A DNA stretch of 64,000 nucleotides, taken from positions 1,426,001 to 1,490,000 of the forward strand of contig MCGE01000010.1 of assembly GCA_002105175.1 (NCBI GenBank), read 5' to 3'. The position numbers and the translations under genes were made by a program. The notes below the pieces were generated by a model that did not search any database, was not told where the DNA came from, and saw nothing but the letters and a program-made list of their open reading frames with translations. This document shows, piece after piece, positions 24,064-36,685 of the stretch (positions within the stretch are counted from its first letter, which is position 1; every line of letters starts with the position of its first letter). This DNA is from Absidia repens (Eukaryota; Mucoromycota; Mucoromycetes; Mucorales; Cunninghamellaceae).

Positions 24064-24309
24064 ATGCTAGCCTTCAAGACAATGCTTGCTACTTTGACTG
24101 CCGTGGTGGCCCTTTCTACAATGGCACAGGCCGATATCGATGCCCACCGTGGCATGCTCATCGACAAACGAGATGATGATTGCGGTATTAAAGATGATTG
24201 TATGACGGGTGACATAACATGCGCAGCGAAATGTGGCAAGGAAGATGTAGGCCGTGCTTTACGCTCGGTCTGTTACTTAGATGTTTGTTTCTGTGGATTC
24301 TCGATGTAA
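24064..24309 (+). CDS. defensin-like secreted cysteine-rich prepropeptide
   Basis: Single exon, 81 residues. Residues 1-23 form a signal peptide ending AQA. A short propeptide ends in the dibasic Lys35-Arg36, a Kex2-type cleavage site. The predicted mature part (37-81) is small and acidic, with seven cysteines at 40, 46, 53, 57, 70, 75 and 77. The CxxxC (53-57) and CxC (75-77) pair, with an outer and a middle cysteine, is the signature of the cysteine-stabilised alpha-beta (CSab) fold of fungal, insect and plant defensins. The seventh cysteine is unusual. Known CSab peptides act on microbes, often through lipid II or membranes; any activity here is inference. A strong TATA box lies about 100 nt upstream. 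The start is the ATG that opens the signal peptide. Confidence 0.72.
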   Translation: MLAFKTMLATLTAVVALSTMAQADIDAHRGMLIDKRDDDCGIKDDCMTGDITCAAKCGKEDVGRALRSVCYLDVCFCGFSM

Positions 24310-24969
24310 GCCTCCTCCTCTTCCGTCCTTCCTGCCATTACTGCTTTATTATTATCATTAAACAAAATCCTCCTCTCCTAATAAACAAACTCCACTCTTA
24401 CCCTTCATCCTTTTCTCTATACTTCATTTTATCAACATATATATTCGAAATCAATAAAAAGGGTTGATCTTGTTTTTTGAATTGCCGCTATCATGCAAAT
24501 TGTGTTTGCTTTCATTTAACCTAAATGTTATGTTTTCTCTGTCTTCAATAAAAAGACTATGTATCCTTGGTGTGTGTGGAGGGGGGATGCGGCGAGAATG
24601 AAAGGCACTTGGCTGTATCCAGAATGAATCGGAAAAGTAAATCGTGAAGAAAACAAAGGAGTCGAATCAAAGGACCAGTCCTGTTTAGACCGCTATATCT
24701 CCTGTTCACTGACTTTCCGTTATGGCAAGGAGACCATTATTATTATATTTTTGTAATTAGAAGGAAATAAATGGCTAGACAATGAAAAATAAAAGAAAAG
24801 GGAGGAGAGAGTTAAAGGAGAGAGCGGGAGAGAAAGAACAAAGGAAAACATAACAAAAAAAAAGGAGACATGCTTGTATAGGCACTTTCTAGATTTTAGA
24901 ATGAAAGATCGTCCTTTTTTTTTTTAACCAACTGTACAGTTGAAAGAAAGTCAAACTGGTAGACGACTT

Positions 24970-25014
<45 letters not shown>

Positions 25015-25339
25015 ACTCCTGGTCTATTGTTAATGCTTTGGGATGAGATTTGGGGTGAAAAATGGTTCAAAGCAGAGCTCAGATATATGCCTGATGTCTA
25101 GACATTATCATGTATTGGCGAAAAATTTTGGCCCACAGTGGATTTTAAGGTGTCAAAAAGTTAGGCAGCCTTTTTTTATTTTCTACATTGGGCAAAGGGC
25201 AAAGAGCGTTACACGGGCATCGATTTTTTATTTTAAATGCATCGACGGATTTTTAAAAATGAGTATTTTTTTTCACTTTTCTTTTTTCAAATCAACACCA
25301 ATCTAATAACTTGAATGACAAAACATTGAACAAGGCTGG
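24310..25339. other. gene-free AT-rich region
   Basis: 3' flank of the peptide gene, a 35-nt poly-A run at 24978-25012, then about 300 nt with scattered coding-like words (such as WDEIWGEKWFKAELRYMPDV near 25035) in no sustained frame. Possibly the start of the degenerate region that follows. Confidence 0.4.
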
Positions 25340-26299
25340 CGCATAAAAAAAATAAAACCAGAGGAAGTCCAACCGCCCGTCAGACACATCCTTCTTTTGA
25401 ACAAATTATTTGAAAACATTCACGCGCAACTGGCATTGAAAAAGGGATCCCAGGCTCAGGTACGGATGACAAGCATGGATGCCAGATGAAGTTCAAACAA
25501 CTGTAAGTTCTACTCATACGAGTAAAATATACATATATATATTTCACACATTCACATACTCACTTGGACTTTTACTCTATCTTTTGCAAGGAAACATGAA
25601 CTTCAGGCGCAACAAAACGAACCAAAAATGGGGTGACGGCACTCAAGAACGGTATGGCAGACAATATTTGACGAATGGGTGAAACGCGGTATCGGGGACA
25701 CTTGTACATACGCGGAAAATTCGACCATGACGGTGTGTCAAACAGCAAACTATTCTTTGACTGCTGCAAAAGTCACATGATACTGGATCCAGTCGAATGG
25801 ACGTACCAGTGGGGATGACGAACAACAAGTGATGAAACATCTCAGGTCTAATCCATGGATATATATTATCAACTTCGTAAGTAATGAATCTGATACTCCT
25901 GAAAAATGGCTCACCAAGTTTACGGAATGCTTTTTTTTATGCCTCATGTGATTTATCACATCCACTGACAAGCTCAACTTCCCCGGTGCAAAACTCAACA
26001 GTGGAAGCCAGAAGGTGCATGAATATCGCGTGGATATCAAACAAAGAGGATAATGTGACGCTGCAACTATTTTGGAGGTTTCTCCCTGAATGACATTTTT
26101 TTGCTGGCTAGGTAAGTGGGACATCAAGGATCTGGCTATGATGATTCACAAATCCTTTTTTTTTTTTTTAATGGTGATCAAAAACTGTCATTTTCTTTCT
26201 AGGTATTGTGTTGCTGCACTGGTGAGACATTGGCCAACTAAAAATACTACCACAGTATATGGAAATCTCATATTATACTGGACAAGCAATTCGATGTAA
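25340..26299 (+). pseudogene. degenerate coding remnant, family not recognised
   Basis: All three forward frames carry coding-like stretches broken by stops and shifts, with intron-like GTAAG...AG segments between (25502-25590 and 26111-26201). Pieces include PPVRHILLLNKLFENIHAQL (about 25373), WQTIFDEWVKRGIGDTCTYA (about 25645), an overlapping alternative LYIRGKFDHDGVSN, and a spliced tail FSLNDIFLLARYCVAALVRH ending with TAA at about 26297-26299. This pattern suits a gene decaying by indels, or less likely a short gene with many tiny exons. Function unknown. Confidence 0.35.
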
Positions 26300-26996
26300 T
26301 CCATCTCACCACGTTCAAGTCTTCTCCCTTTTATATCGTATCCCTGTCGTCTTAGATTAGTTATTATTTACATTTAGTTTAGTCACAAAATTTATATTTA
26401 TTATTATTGCTATTATGTAGAATAGTTTTATGTCAAAAATATCAAAATCAAATAAAAGTAGGGGTTACATAGAAATAGACAAGCGGCCTTTTTTTTTTTT
26501 TTTTTTTTTTTTTTGCCTCCTATTCCATTAGTGATTTGAATGCGTTGAGATCTCCCTTTTATCCATCGGGTTTTCTTATTGCTTATTGAGTAGAATTATA
26601 TGTGTGCAAGCTATTAATAAACTAGATAGAACAACTATTATTATTACAATGTATACCAGTACCTGTCATGATCATCTTGGTTTAATTTAGAGTTGGTTGG
26701 GTTTTTGGTACTTGAATATATAAAGTATCTACGATAAGAAAGGGAGAGAGAAAGTTGTTGGAGGAAAATGAACTACGGTCGGAGTGTAACATGCAATTAG
26801 CTACAAGGTGATACAAATTTAAACATACATTGGTTTGCTTTATCCCTTTCTCATACTTCTGATAGGATGATGATGGTCGAAAAAAAAAACGATGACGATA
26901 CACTTTTTTATATCAATAAGGATGATGGGATAATGATATAATGTTGAGGAGTAAAGTGGACACATACACACATACTTACTCTCATAATCACACACC

Positions 26997-27031
<35 letters not shown>

Positions 27032-27405
27032 GGAGAGTCAAATAGAAGTGTGTAAGGAGCTATTTTTGACTTGACACCCACAAACCCACTCATCTACCAG
27101 ACACACACACTAATTGCTCAGAAAGCATATTATTACCCAACTTTTTTATAAGAGAAAAAAAAAATCAATTCATGTTTTCTTTTCTTCCCTTCTTTTTCTT
27201 CCTTTTCATTTTTATTTATTTATCACCTTTTCGTTCCATCCGCCCACCCTCTCCATTCTTTTAACCCTCTCTCCTCTCATTTACTCTTGTTCTCTTCCTC
27301 CATCCCCTTTCCCTTCCTTTACTTTTTTTTAATACCCATTTATTTCGCTTATTACTAGTCGTTCCTTTATATCTATCCCATCCACTTTCTATTTATTCCA
27401 ACAAG
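26300..27405. other. intergenic with long CT-rich leader of the bHLH gene
   Basis: Poly-T (26487-26514) and poly-A (26998-27028) runs, then about 200 nt of CT-rich sequence (27175-27350) directly before the bHLH ATG. That composition is typical of a long 5' leader. No gene is seen. Confidence 0.5.
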
Positions 27406-28253
27406 ATGAACACCGAAACCGATTTTACTTTTGATGATTACATCATGCCTACCACCTACGCCAACTCGCAAACCAAACTCGACTTGGATCCTTCTTTTTC
27501 AACTGGTATGTTTTAATTTAGTGTATTACTCTAAATATAAAATATAAAAAAAAAGTAAGATGATGATCGGACATTTAACTGACCCTCTCTTTTTTCTCTC
27601 TTTATTTTTTTTTAGCATACTCTGCACCTCTTCTCACCACGCCTGACATTGGTTTCCTTCCTACCGTCTTCGACTTGCCTGATTCACCACCTGTTTCCAC
27701 TCCTCCATTATTATCTTCCAGTGCCACCATCTCGGAAAAGATTGCCAAGGTCAATACCCTCCCTGACTCTTTTTTACCTCAATTTTTCCAATACTCGAAA
27801 GAAACTTATGAAAACGGACACAAAAAGAAGGCAAAGCGTATGAATTCCACCAATGGCTTCAACAACAACAACAACAGCAACAGCAGCAGCAACAACAAAA
27901 CAAGTGATGAAGACTCTACTGATGAAGACAACCAGGGCAATGCCGATGATGTAGCTGCTGCTTTGGAAATGCGACGACAAATTCATATTCAAAGTGAACA
28001 AAAACGCCGTGCACAGATCTCTGATGGATTCCAAGAATTGCGTCAACACCTGCCTGGTTGTATCAACAAGAAGATGAGCAAGGCAGCCCTGTTACATCGT
28101 ACAGTACAACACTTGCAACATCTCAAGAAGAATCAATCCTCCTTATTGACTGAATTGGAACGACTGGTCAATGAAAATGAACAACTGAAGAAATTCCAGG
28201 ACTCTGTTTTACAAAAGCAAGCTTTGGAAAGAATGTACCATGTGTCCATGTGA
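27406..28253 (+). CDS. bHLH-zipper transcription factor
   Basis: Two exons, 27406-27505 and 27616-28253, join in phase (FST-AYSAPLL) to give 245 residues. The N-terminal half is Pro/Ser-rich and probably activating, followed by an Asn/Ser tract and an acidic patch. The bHLH spans about 153-205. The basic region has His157, Glu161 and Arg165, the H-E-R pattern of factors that read CACGTG E-boxes; the HLH loop is GCINKKMSKAALLHRTVQHL. A leucine/glutamate-rich helix (about 208-240) extends helix 2 as a zipper. The nearest class by pattern is Mlx/INO4-like group B bHLH-Zip proteins. The exact orthologue and target genes cannot be told from sequence. Confidence 0.88.
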
Positions 28254-29376
28254 AGAGCGTGGTGCGTTCTCTTTTGGCAGTAGTAGTAATATTAGTAGTC
28301 TCTATAGTTTTACTTATGTAGTGTAGCTTCTCCACTCACATTTTTTCAATAAATCCTTTTTTCCCTTCCATATTCCCCCCCCCTCCCCCTTCATACACTT
28401 ACCCATTTGTCTAATTTATTTATTCTTTTCTCACTTTTGTTTTGGTACTCATATCAAATAAAAAATGATCTTTCAATACCTCTTTATCATATTTGTCATA
28501 TATCTACTTGAATATATATTTTTTTTATTTGGTCTTACTAAATAAGTATGACAGGGCCATGGAAAATGCCTTCAGCGGTATGTGCGCTTGATCTTACTAA
28601 TTATTATCCGCTCTTTATTTTATTTTTTTCGCTCGACGCTCTTCATGCATACACCCTAGAATAGATAATACTTAATTTTGAATAAAGCGGTCTTTTTTAT
28701 TTTATTTTTGTTTTCTTTTTCCGAGGGATCGTCATACATTCAATGATACTGTTCCTTGTCTTCTATGAAGATGATATTTCGTTCAGTAATGATTTTCCTG
28801 TCTCCTCAATATAGACTCCACTCTAATTTTATATCACAAATCCGAACATCTTCCATGACAATCACCCGGGCCAGCACGCCCTTTTTTTCTTTTTTTTTTA
28901 TGCCCGAAGGATTGCCCTAAGCTCCATTTTCAAAATTCTTATCCTTAACACACACACACACACGCCAAGTCCCTAGACATGCTTCTACATGCATACATGG
29001 GACCTTTGAAATCATTTGATCGAAGAAAATAAATCCCGCATAGATCCAGTCTTTTTATATTGAAGAGCTATCATCGTACGAAACTTGTATCTAACCTGGG
29101 AAAAAACGCCAGTTATTATAACAACAATTAATAGAGACATTTTTTATAACAAAAAAAAAAAAAAAAAAGGTTTTATTATGATTGGAGATTAGAGTTAAAA
29201 AAAAAAGGAATTGGGGAAAGGGGAGCTACAGTACTAGTAATAAACAATATGGGTGTACATGTAAAAAATAAAATAAAAATAAGGGAGGGGGGATGGAGTG
29301 AAAAAAATAAAATAAACGCTATCACACTAAATGAAGGGGAGACGGGGGTGGGTGGGTGGGAGGGGAGGGGGGATAT
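28254..29376. other. convergent intergenic region
   Basis: Tails of the bHLH gene (plus) and RanGAP (minus). AT-rich, with a (CA)7 run near 28950 and poly-A at 29151-29168. Nothing else can be supported. Confidence 0.5.
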
Positions 29377-30692
29377 CTAAATATGAGTCTTGTTCAATTG
29401 AGCCACCAAATCATTTTCCAGATCCTTGTCATTGCCCTTGCTGACGGGTTCTTCTTCTTCTTCTTCTTCAGCCTTTTCAACCAAAGCATCTTCTTCCTCT
29501 TCTTCTTCTTCTTCCTCTTCTTCTTCTTCGCTGTCCAATTCTTCCATATCATCTAATTCATCCAAAGCATCCTCATGATCCCAGTGAGCCAGAGCGTCGA
29601 TGATGGCCTTTGCTTCGTCTTCGTCGGCGTCGAATTGATTACCGTTGAGTTCGAGGTGAATCAGGTCCTTGAGATGGGTTTTGATGGCGGCGGCAAGGAT
29701 GGAGATGGCGGGGGCAGAGATTTCATTGTATTGGAGATGTAAATGGGTCAACTGGGCATTGTTACCGGCTTCCAAAGCTTCAGCCAAAGCCACGCCACCG
29801 GATTTGCCAAGTAAACAATCGCCGATGTTCAAAATGGAGAGTTGGGGCCAATGGGCCAAGGCGGCAGCCAAGGCCTGACTTCCCTTGGAGGTGAAAGTGT
29901 TGTCCTGAAGATCCAAATGGCGTAAATCAGAGCACCCAGAAAGACCTTGGACAATAGTTTTGATGCCGTCGGGACGGATACCGTTTTGAGGCATACGCAC
30001 CACTTGCAAGGTACCATGCGAGGCAAACGCCTGGGCCAACGCCTTGCTGCTGCCATCTTCCAAACGATTGCGGCCACAGATGATGGTGTGTAACGACGAA
30101 GGTCGGTTTTCAGCCCGTGCATTATCGGCCGACGCTTGCAACGCCTTGGCAATCATAGTACCACCGCCAATTCCAAGCCCATTGTTGTTGAGTCGTAGAA
30201 TACGTAACGTCTTGGTGTTGGATAAAAAGTCGATCAATGGTTCCGCACCAGCAGGGCCAAATGCATTGTCAGAGAGATCAAGTTCTTCCAAGGAGGTTTG
30301 TTCAAAAGCATCGCACAAAGCCTTCAAGGCCAAGGGGATTTCATTCAAAAGACGGCCAGTGAAAATGTCAGAAAGAGCCGCCACCTAAAATATAAACAAT
30401 GAGAAATAGATCAACCATAGGTCAGTAAAATATAAAAAAAAAAGTAGAGAATCTGCGTAATTTTTTTTCTTACCTTGAGAGTGGATCGTGATTTCAAAGC
30501 ATCTGCCAAAGCTTCACCAGCTTCCACACCAATAGTGTTACCACCCAGTCTGATTTCTTTCAAATCATCCATCTGAACAATGGTGTCTACAAATTCTTTG
30601 ACATCATCGCTGGTGTTGAGCTTTAAACCTTTGCCTACGATGGAGAACACGGTATTGTTTTCAAGAGTGTATTCGTTAATAGGAGTTGCCAT
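29377..30692 (-). CDS. RNA1: Ran GTPase-activating protein
   Basis: Cytoplasmic activator of Ran GTP hydrolysis that sets the direction of nuclear transport. Exons 30474-30692 and 29377-30384 join in phase 0 to give 408 residues. The body is a run of RNH1-type leucine-rich repeats (LEELDLSDNAFG, LRILRLNNNGLG, LRHLDLQDNTF, LTHLHLQYNEI, LIHLELNGNQF). The repeat near residue 72-80 and the following GRLLNEIPLAL match RanGAP; the C terminus is a long Glu/Asp-rich tail, as in yeast Rna1. There is no SUMO-binding C-terminal domain of animal RanGAP1, which is normal for fungi. The gene shares a divergent upstream region with AP-2 alpha. Confidence 0.95.
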
Positions 30693-31363
30693 TGGATAAA
30701 GAAATATTGAGAGAGGGACAAAAAAAAAAAAAAAAAGTACACCAATTGAATTTGTGGCGAGAACGAAAAAATAAAAATTTTAAACGGGGTTTTAATAATG
30801 ATATGTCTGTCTCCCACCTCTTACATGATGTTTTTGCCTTTAGAACCAGGCCACCGATTTTTATACTATGGCCACTGATTTTATTAGTATGATCGGTCAA
30901 TAGACTAATAAGGACGAAGAATGATCAGACGTATAGTACAGCATAGGACATGTACGATGATGATGCAAGTCTCAGGCACAATGATTTGGCAATGACAAAG
31001 TGTACCGCGATTCAAGGCACTTGCAGGTTACTACTATTTCCAGCGCCCCCCCCCCACCCAAGCTACTTACTTGAACAAACATTTATTTATTTCCACGCCC
31101 CATTTTGATACATCATCCGCCAACATTTATACTAAAACATAAAAAAATACAAGTGGTGGGTTGCCGAGGCGAGGGATAAAAGAAAGGACAATGGCGGACT
31201 TTGAACATCAAATTCAAGAATATTAATTTTTATTTTTTATTTTTTTAATTTTGACTCTTTTTTCGTTTTCTCCTTCTGTCATCAACCCTCTCTTCACCCA
31301 TCACCTTCACACTCCTTTACCTAGCATCTTATTCCATAGTATCAAATCTATCATATATTCAAG
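30693..31363. promoter_or_regulatory. divergent promoter region of RanGAP and AP-2 alpha
   Basis: 671 nt between opposite starts. It contains a poly-A run (30720-30736), a C run near 31045, and T-rich sequence ahead of the AP-2 alpha ATG. No ORF is supported. Confidence 0.45.
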
Positions 31364-34300
31364 ATGCGTGGTTTGACCCTATTTATTGCCGATATACGAA
31401 ACTGTAAGTGTGGATGCCTTGGATGCCCATCTCGTCTTGATGATAGATGCTCACATCCGCACACATACACACACACACACATATATATATACAGAAAAGT
31501 AACCGTTTATGTATTTTAATAAACCCCTCTACTATAGGTCGTGTACGGGAACTGGAAGAAAAACGTATCAACAAAGAAATGGCAAATATTCGTTCAAAAT
31601 TCAAAGGTATTATTATTCCCACAGATAGACATAGATAGTCCAGTGACATGATGACTCAAAAGTTACTCTTTTATTATTATTATTATTTAGAGGGCAATTT
31701 GAATGGATACCAAAAGAAAAAATACGTTTGTAAGCTTCTATACATGTATATTCTTGGTTGGGATATTGAATTTGGTCACTTGGAAGCAGTCAATCTTATC
31801 TCTAGTCCAGTTTACAGCGAAAAACAAATCGTAAGTACCTTCCACTCCCGCACCCCGAACAAAAAAAAAAAAAAAAAAGCCGCCATGCTCCCATATACCA
31901 CGCATCTCCTTACCTATGTATGTATTTACACTTGTGTGTGTATTTTCCAAATAGGGTTATTTGGCTGTCACTTTACTCTTCCATGAAAATAGCGATCTTG
32001 TGCGTTTGGTGGTCAACTCTACGAAAAAGGATTTGGACGATATGAATGAAATCAACAATTGTTTGGCTTTACATGCTATTGCTAATATTGGTGGACGGGA
32101 AATGGCTGAATCTTTGGCCAATGATGTTCATCGTTTACTGATATCACCGTAAGTATTGAAGGATGAGCTAGTGTGGGGGAAGGGAGATGATTATATAAGA
32201 ATCATTCTAATTCTCTATTTTTAATAGTACGTCGAAAAGTTTTGTCAAGAAAAAGGCAGCCTTGACCTTGTTACGTCTCTTCCGAAAGTATCCTGATGTG
32301 ATCCCTGTTACTGATTGGGCGGAACGCATTGTCAATCTTATGGATGAATATGATTTGGTAAAAAAAAAAATTAAAAAAAAACCCCCCAACTTGTCACTTC
32401 CTGATATCCACTATCAAAGTATTCTTACATCCTTTTTTTTTTTTTTTTTTTTTTTATGATAGGGTGTGGCCTTATCAGTGACAACATTGGTACTTGTCCT
32501 TGCCCAAACTTACCCTATTGAATATGCTGGATGTTATGGAAAGGCAGTGGCTCGATTGAAGAGGGTAAGACTCGAAGAAATGAATTGATATAAATAGGAG
32601 ATGCCGTCGTTAACATTCTGGTACATCAAATAGATTTTGGTGGATCGTGATTACAGTCTTGATTATATTTACTACAAGGTACCTACACCATGGTTGCAAG
32701 TCAAATGTCTTCGTCTTTTACAGTATTATCCTCCACCAGGTAGGGGAAGAGAAAAGGAAAGGAATTACAAATAAAAAAAAAGCCAACTAAACTCATTTTT
32801 ATTTAGATGATCCAAAATTGCGCACGGACATTAGTGAATTACTCCAAATCATTATCACCAACTCTCAGGATGCACCAAAAAATGTACAACATAGCAACGC
32901 CCAGAACGCCGTCTTATTTGAAGCCATCAATCTCGCCATTCACCTGGACAGCAACTCAACTCTCTGTGCACAAGCCGCTGCGCTTCTAGGACGGTTTATT
33001 TCTAGCAAGGAAACAAATGTACGTTATTTGGGTTTGGACACGATGGCGCATTTGGCCGCCTGTGTGGATTCTTTGGGGCCTATCAAACGACATCAAGAAA
33101 CCATCCTCATGTCTCTCCGGGATAAGGATATCAGTGTGCGTCGACGTGGATTGGACCTCCTGTATTCTATGTGTGATACCTCCAATGCGAAGATCATTGT
33201 CTCTGAACTGTTGCGGTATTTGCAGGTGGCAGACTATGCGATGCGCGAAGAAATGGTGCTCAAGATTGCTATTTTGGCGGAAAAATTTGCCACTGCTTAC
33301 TCTTGGTATGTCGATATCATTCTCCAGCTGATTGCCATGGCAGGGGAACAGGTCGGTGAAGAAGTGTGGTATCGTGTGGTGCAAATCGTGACCAACAATG
33401 AAGAACTTCAAGAATATGCTGCCAAGACCGTGTTAAACTATCTCAGCTCTCCCCAATACAACGAAACCATGGTCAAGGTAGGCGCCTATATCCTCGGTGA
33501 ATTCGGCCATTTGATTGCAAACTTCCCTGGATCTTCTCCGATTGAACAATTCAACGCCGTCCATTCCAAATTCAACCTTTGCTCTTTACAAACACGTGCC
33601 CTGATGCTTACTACCTATGTCAAGTTTGTCAATCTTTTCCCTGAAATCAAGGGTCAAGTGCTGGATGTTTTCAACCAATATCGTTATGTGCTGGATTCTG
33701 AATTACAACAACGTGCATGCGAATATCTTGCTATTTCAACCATGCCAACGGACGATATGCTGCAAACAGTGTGCGAAGAAATGCCACCATTTCCCGAACG
33801 TGAATCAACTTTGCTATTGAAACTGAACCAAAAACATGGTGACACGGAAGACAAGCGTGTGTGGGTTATTGGTGGTAAGGAAGCGAATACGGAACAGCAA
33901 GATGGTTTGAAACGGATTGCGACATTACGTGCCAACTCTTATAACGAATCCAACTCACCAACAAGACAGATCATGGCGGCACCGGCAACAACAGAAAATA
34001 GCTCACATTCATCACCAGCAACACCAGCAGCAGCAGCAGCACCAAGTCATGATTTACTTGGCTTGGAGGATCTCTCACTACAAGACCCCGCTCCTCCAGC
34101 GCCAGCAGCGGCAGTTAAGGCGCTCCCCACCAACCTCCCCCTTGCACCTGGATACGAACTTGGCTTCAACCGGCTACAATACACCGCGGAAGGGGTACTA
34201 TTTGAAGACAATCAAATTCAAATCTCGGTGAAGAGCGAATACCACGGTCATCAAGGTCGGTTGGCTCTGTACATCAGCAACAAACTGTCCTTCCCAATGT

Positions 34301-34941
34301 CTCATATCACGGTGCAAATATCTGAGCATGGCTCCTTCCAATCCAACGTTGCCACGCCACACCAACACACTATTGCACCCGGTGCCCAAGTCCAGCGACT
34401 GGTTCAAGTGGAATGCCAAGACGTATTTACAGACCCACCTTCTCTCTTTATTGGCTTCAATGACCAGATGGTGCATCTCAAACTCCCCGTGGCACTCACC
34501 AAGTTCCAGGAACCTGTCGAAATGGATGGCCAAAGCTTCTTCAAGCGCTGGAATCAAATCGGTGGGCCACCTCGTGAAAACCAAGCCATCTTCCAAAGTC
34601 AAGTACCCATCAAGCTGGACAGAGTCGCATCGATTCTCCGTGGTTTCCGATTTGGCTTGCTACAAGGTGTGGATCCTAATGCGAATAATTTCGTGGGTGT
34701 CGGTGTCATCAGTGCTGGAACAAAAGGCGGCAAGATTGGTGCTTTGTTGCGACTGGAACCCAATATGGAACAAAACGTAAGGACAAATAAAAAAAAAAAT
34801 TAACAGATTCTTTATGATCTCACACATTTTTTTAATTAAAAAAAAAAATAGATGTACCGGTTGACTGTACGTACACCAAGCGAAACTGTATCAGAATATT
34901 TACGATCTATCCTGCAACAGCCTTTGACCTTTGGCCAATAG
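31364..34941 (+). CDS. APL3: AP-2 adaptor complex subunit alpha
   Basis: Large subunit of the AP-2 clathrin adaptor at the plasma membrane; it binds PIP2, dileucine cargo and endocytic accessory proteins. Nine exons join in phase: 31364-31403, 31538-31606, 31691-31830, 31955-32148, 32228-32357, 32463-32564, 32634-32739, 32807-34776 and 34852-34941, giving 946 residues. The N-terminal trunk starts [13 protein letters not shown] and has [22 protein letters not shown] and [19 protein letters not shown], which are classic alpha-adaptin. A Ser/Ala/Pro-rich hinge lies around residues 640-700. It is followed by the beta-sandwich and platform of the ear ([19 protein letters not shown] near residues 855-875). 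The last exon closes the ear domain. The gene is intact. Confidence 0.96.
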
Positions 34942-35288
34942 TCATGACCCCCAGCCTCTCCATCCCGCTTATACACACACGCGCACGCACACTAGATAAT
35001 CATTTCCTTTATCCACCTCTTTTCCTCTCTTCTTTACCATCATCTCTTTTACTTGTCATACCCCCTCCCCTTTGAATGTTTTAATAAAGAAAAAAAAGTG
35101 CTTTTTTTTTTACATACAAATGGATTTTGTCGCTGTGTCTGTCTCCCTTACACCACGAAAGAATGTTTAAAACGCCGACCGATCGCGTTTCAGCGAAGTA
35201 TTTCATTTTCTTTTTCCCCTTTCCTTTTTTTTTTTTTTTTTTTTATTTAGTTCTTGCCGTCGCTCCTTTATTACACATATCTCACAAC
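34942..35288. other. AP-2 alpha 3' flank and NSE2 promoter
   Basis: 347 nt, CT-rich, with a T run at 35228-35244 just upstream of the NSE2 ATG. No gene is seen. Confidence 0.5.
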
Positions 35289-36567
35289 ATGGATGAACAA
35301 GATATTCTCGATTCTCAGCAAGGCCGACGACTTGAAGATGTGACCGAACAATTCCAGCTTCTTCAACATCATGCGAATCAATTTCCTAGTTTTGTTCGTG
35401 ATACAGATCTAATTGTGGAAGCTATTTACAAAGGGATGAGTCTCGCGTCCAATGTCGCTGGAGATCTGGAAGAATTAGGCCAATCTGATATGCAAGAGGA
35501 TTTGGAAATGACGGTCAAACAATGTATTGATTTGGAACACTTGATCACAGCACAGAAAACAACATTTCAGCAACTTCAATCAGATGTTTCTCAACAAACG
35601 GATATCGTAAGTGGAGCCATAAAAAAAAAACCTCCTCCTCTCCCCTTCCTGCCCACAGGGTGAGTGGGTGGGGACGAGATAAAAAAAAAACCCCCCCTTT
35701 CCCAACTTTTACTCACACACACGCACTTTTGAATGTTCAATAGGGCGATGGAATAGCAAAATATGACGACTATATGGTTGAAGCCAAGCTCAAGTATGAT
35801 AATTTGACAGAAAACGAAAAATATTTTGGCCATGAAAAGTATAGGGAATTCAAGGAATTAGTCTGGGTAAGTGGAGGTGGTAAAAGAGTTTGGAAGGGGG
35901 CGGGACATTCATACGGTAAACCTGTGTCTCTAACATATACATACACACATCGTATATATATATATATATATATATTATATTGTGTCAATAGAGTGTCCAT
36001 CATCCTGATACACCCATGCCTGATCTGGACCACGACGCAACCAACAGAGACGACGATGAAGTAGTGATTGCGGCTACCAAGAAATCAGTCAAGTGTCCGT
36101 TAACAACCACATGGCTAGACGAACCAGTGACAAGGTAAGCTAACAATACACACAAACGACGGAGGGTAGGGAGAAATGATGGCATTATCCTGGGTATTCA
36201 CTTTTGTGGCTCGTTTTATTTTAGTAAATTGTGCAAGCATACATTCTCCAAAAACGCTATTTTTGGCTTGATCCGACGAAGCGGAGACAATGTGGTAGAA
36301 TGCCCAATGCCAGGTAATGCATTCAAAAACTTATGGTGGTGGCGAAAAAAAAAAAAAAAAAAAAGGAAAGAGGCACATGGGGAAGTGAAGGGTGTGGGAG
36401 GAAAACCAGACCAAAACGAACTCATTTTCTTTTCAATCATGGGGATATTAGGTTGCCGAAAAACACTCACGAAATCCATCTTTTATGAAGATACCATCAT
36501 GGAACGGATGGTTACAAAAGCCAAGGAAGCAGAAGGACTGGATGACAGGTCTCAGGTAAAGAGGATA

Positions 36568-36600
<33 letters not shown>

Positions 36601-36685
36601 AAACTACAACTTTACGACTTCATTTATTCACTTTTTCCTTTTTGTTTTTTGGGGGTGGTCTTTGTAGTTCCATGATGTTGAATAG
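35289..36685 (+). CDS. NSE2: NSE2/MMS21, SUMO E3 ligase of the SMC5/6 complex
   Basis: SP-RING SUMO ligase that docks on the SMC5 coiled coil and acts in DNA repair and replication-fork stability. Six exons join in phase: 35289-35606, 35744-35866, 35992-36134, 36225-36313, 36452-36555 and a final 18-nt exon 36668-36685, giving 264 residues. The N-terminal half is helical (SMC5 binding). The SP-RING follows: CPLT at 182, then Cys198, His200 (KLCKHTFSKNAIFGLI), Cys221 and Cys226 (CPMPGC), the expected zinc pattern. The last exon encodes only FHDVE and stop. A second, diverged copy of this exon with its own acceptor lies 112 nt downstream. Confidence 0.92.

Noticed and set aside
25750..26127. 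125-codon minus-strand ORF across the degenerate region
   Set aside because: No splice signals, promoter or recognisable residues; the plus strand carries better coding signs.
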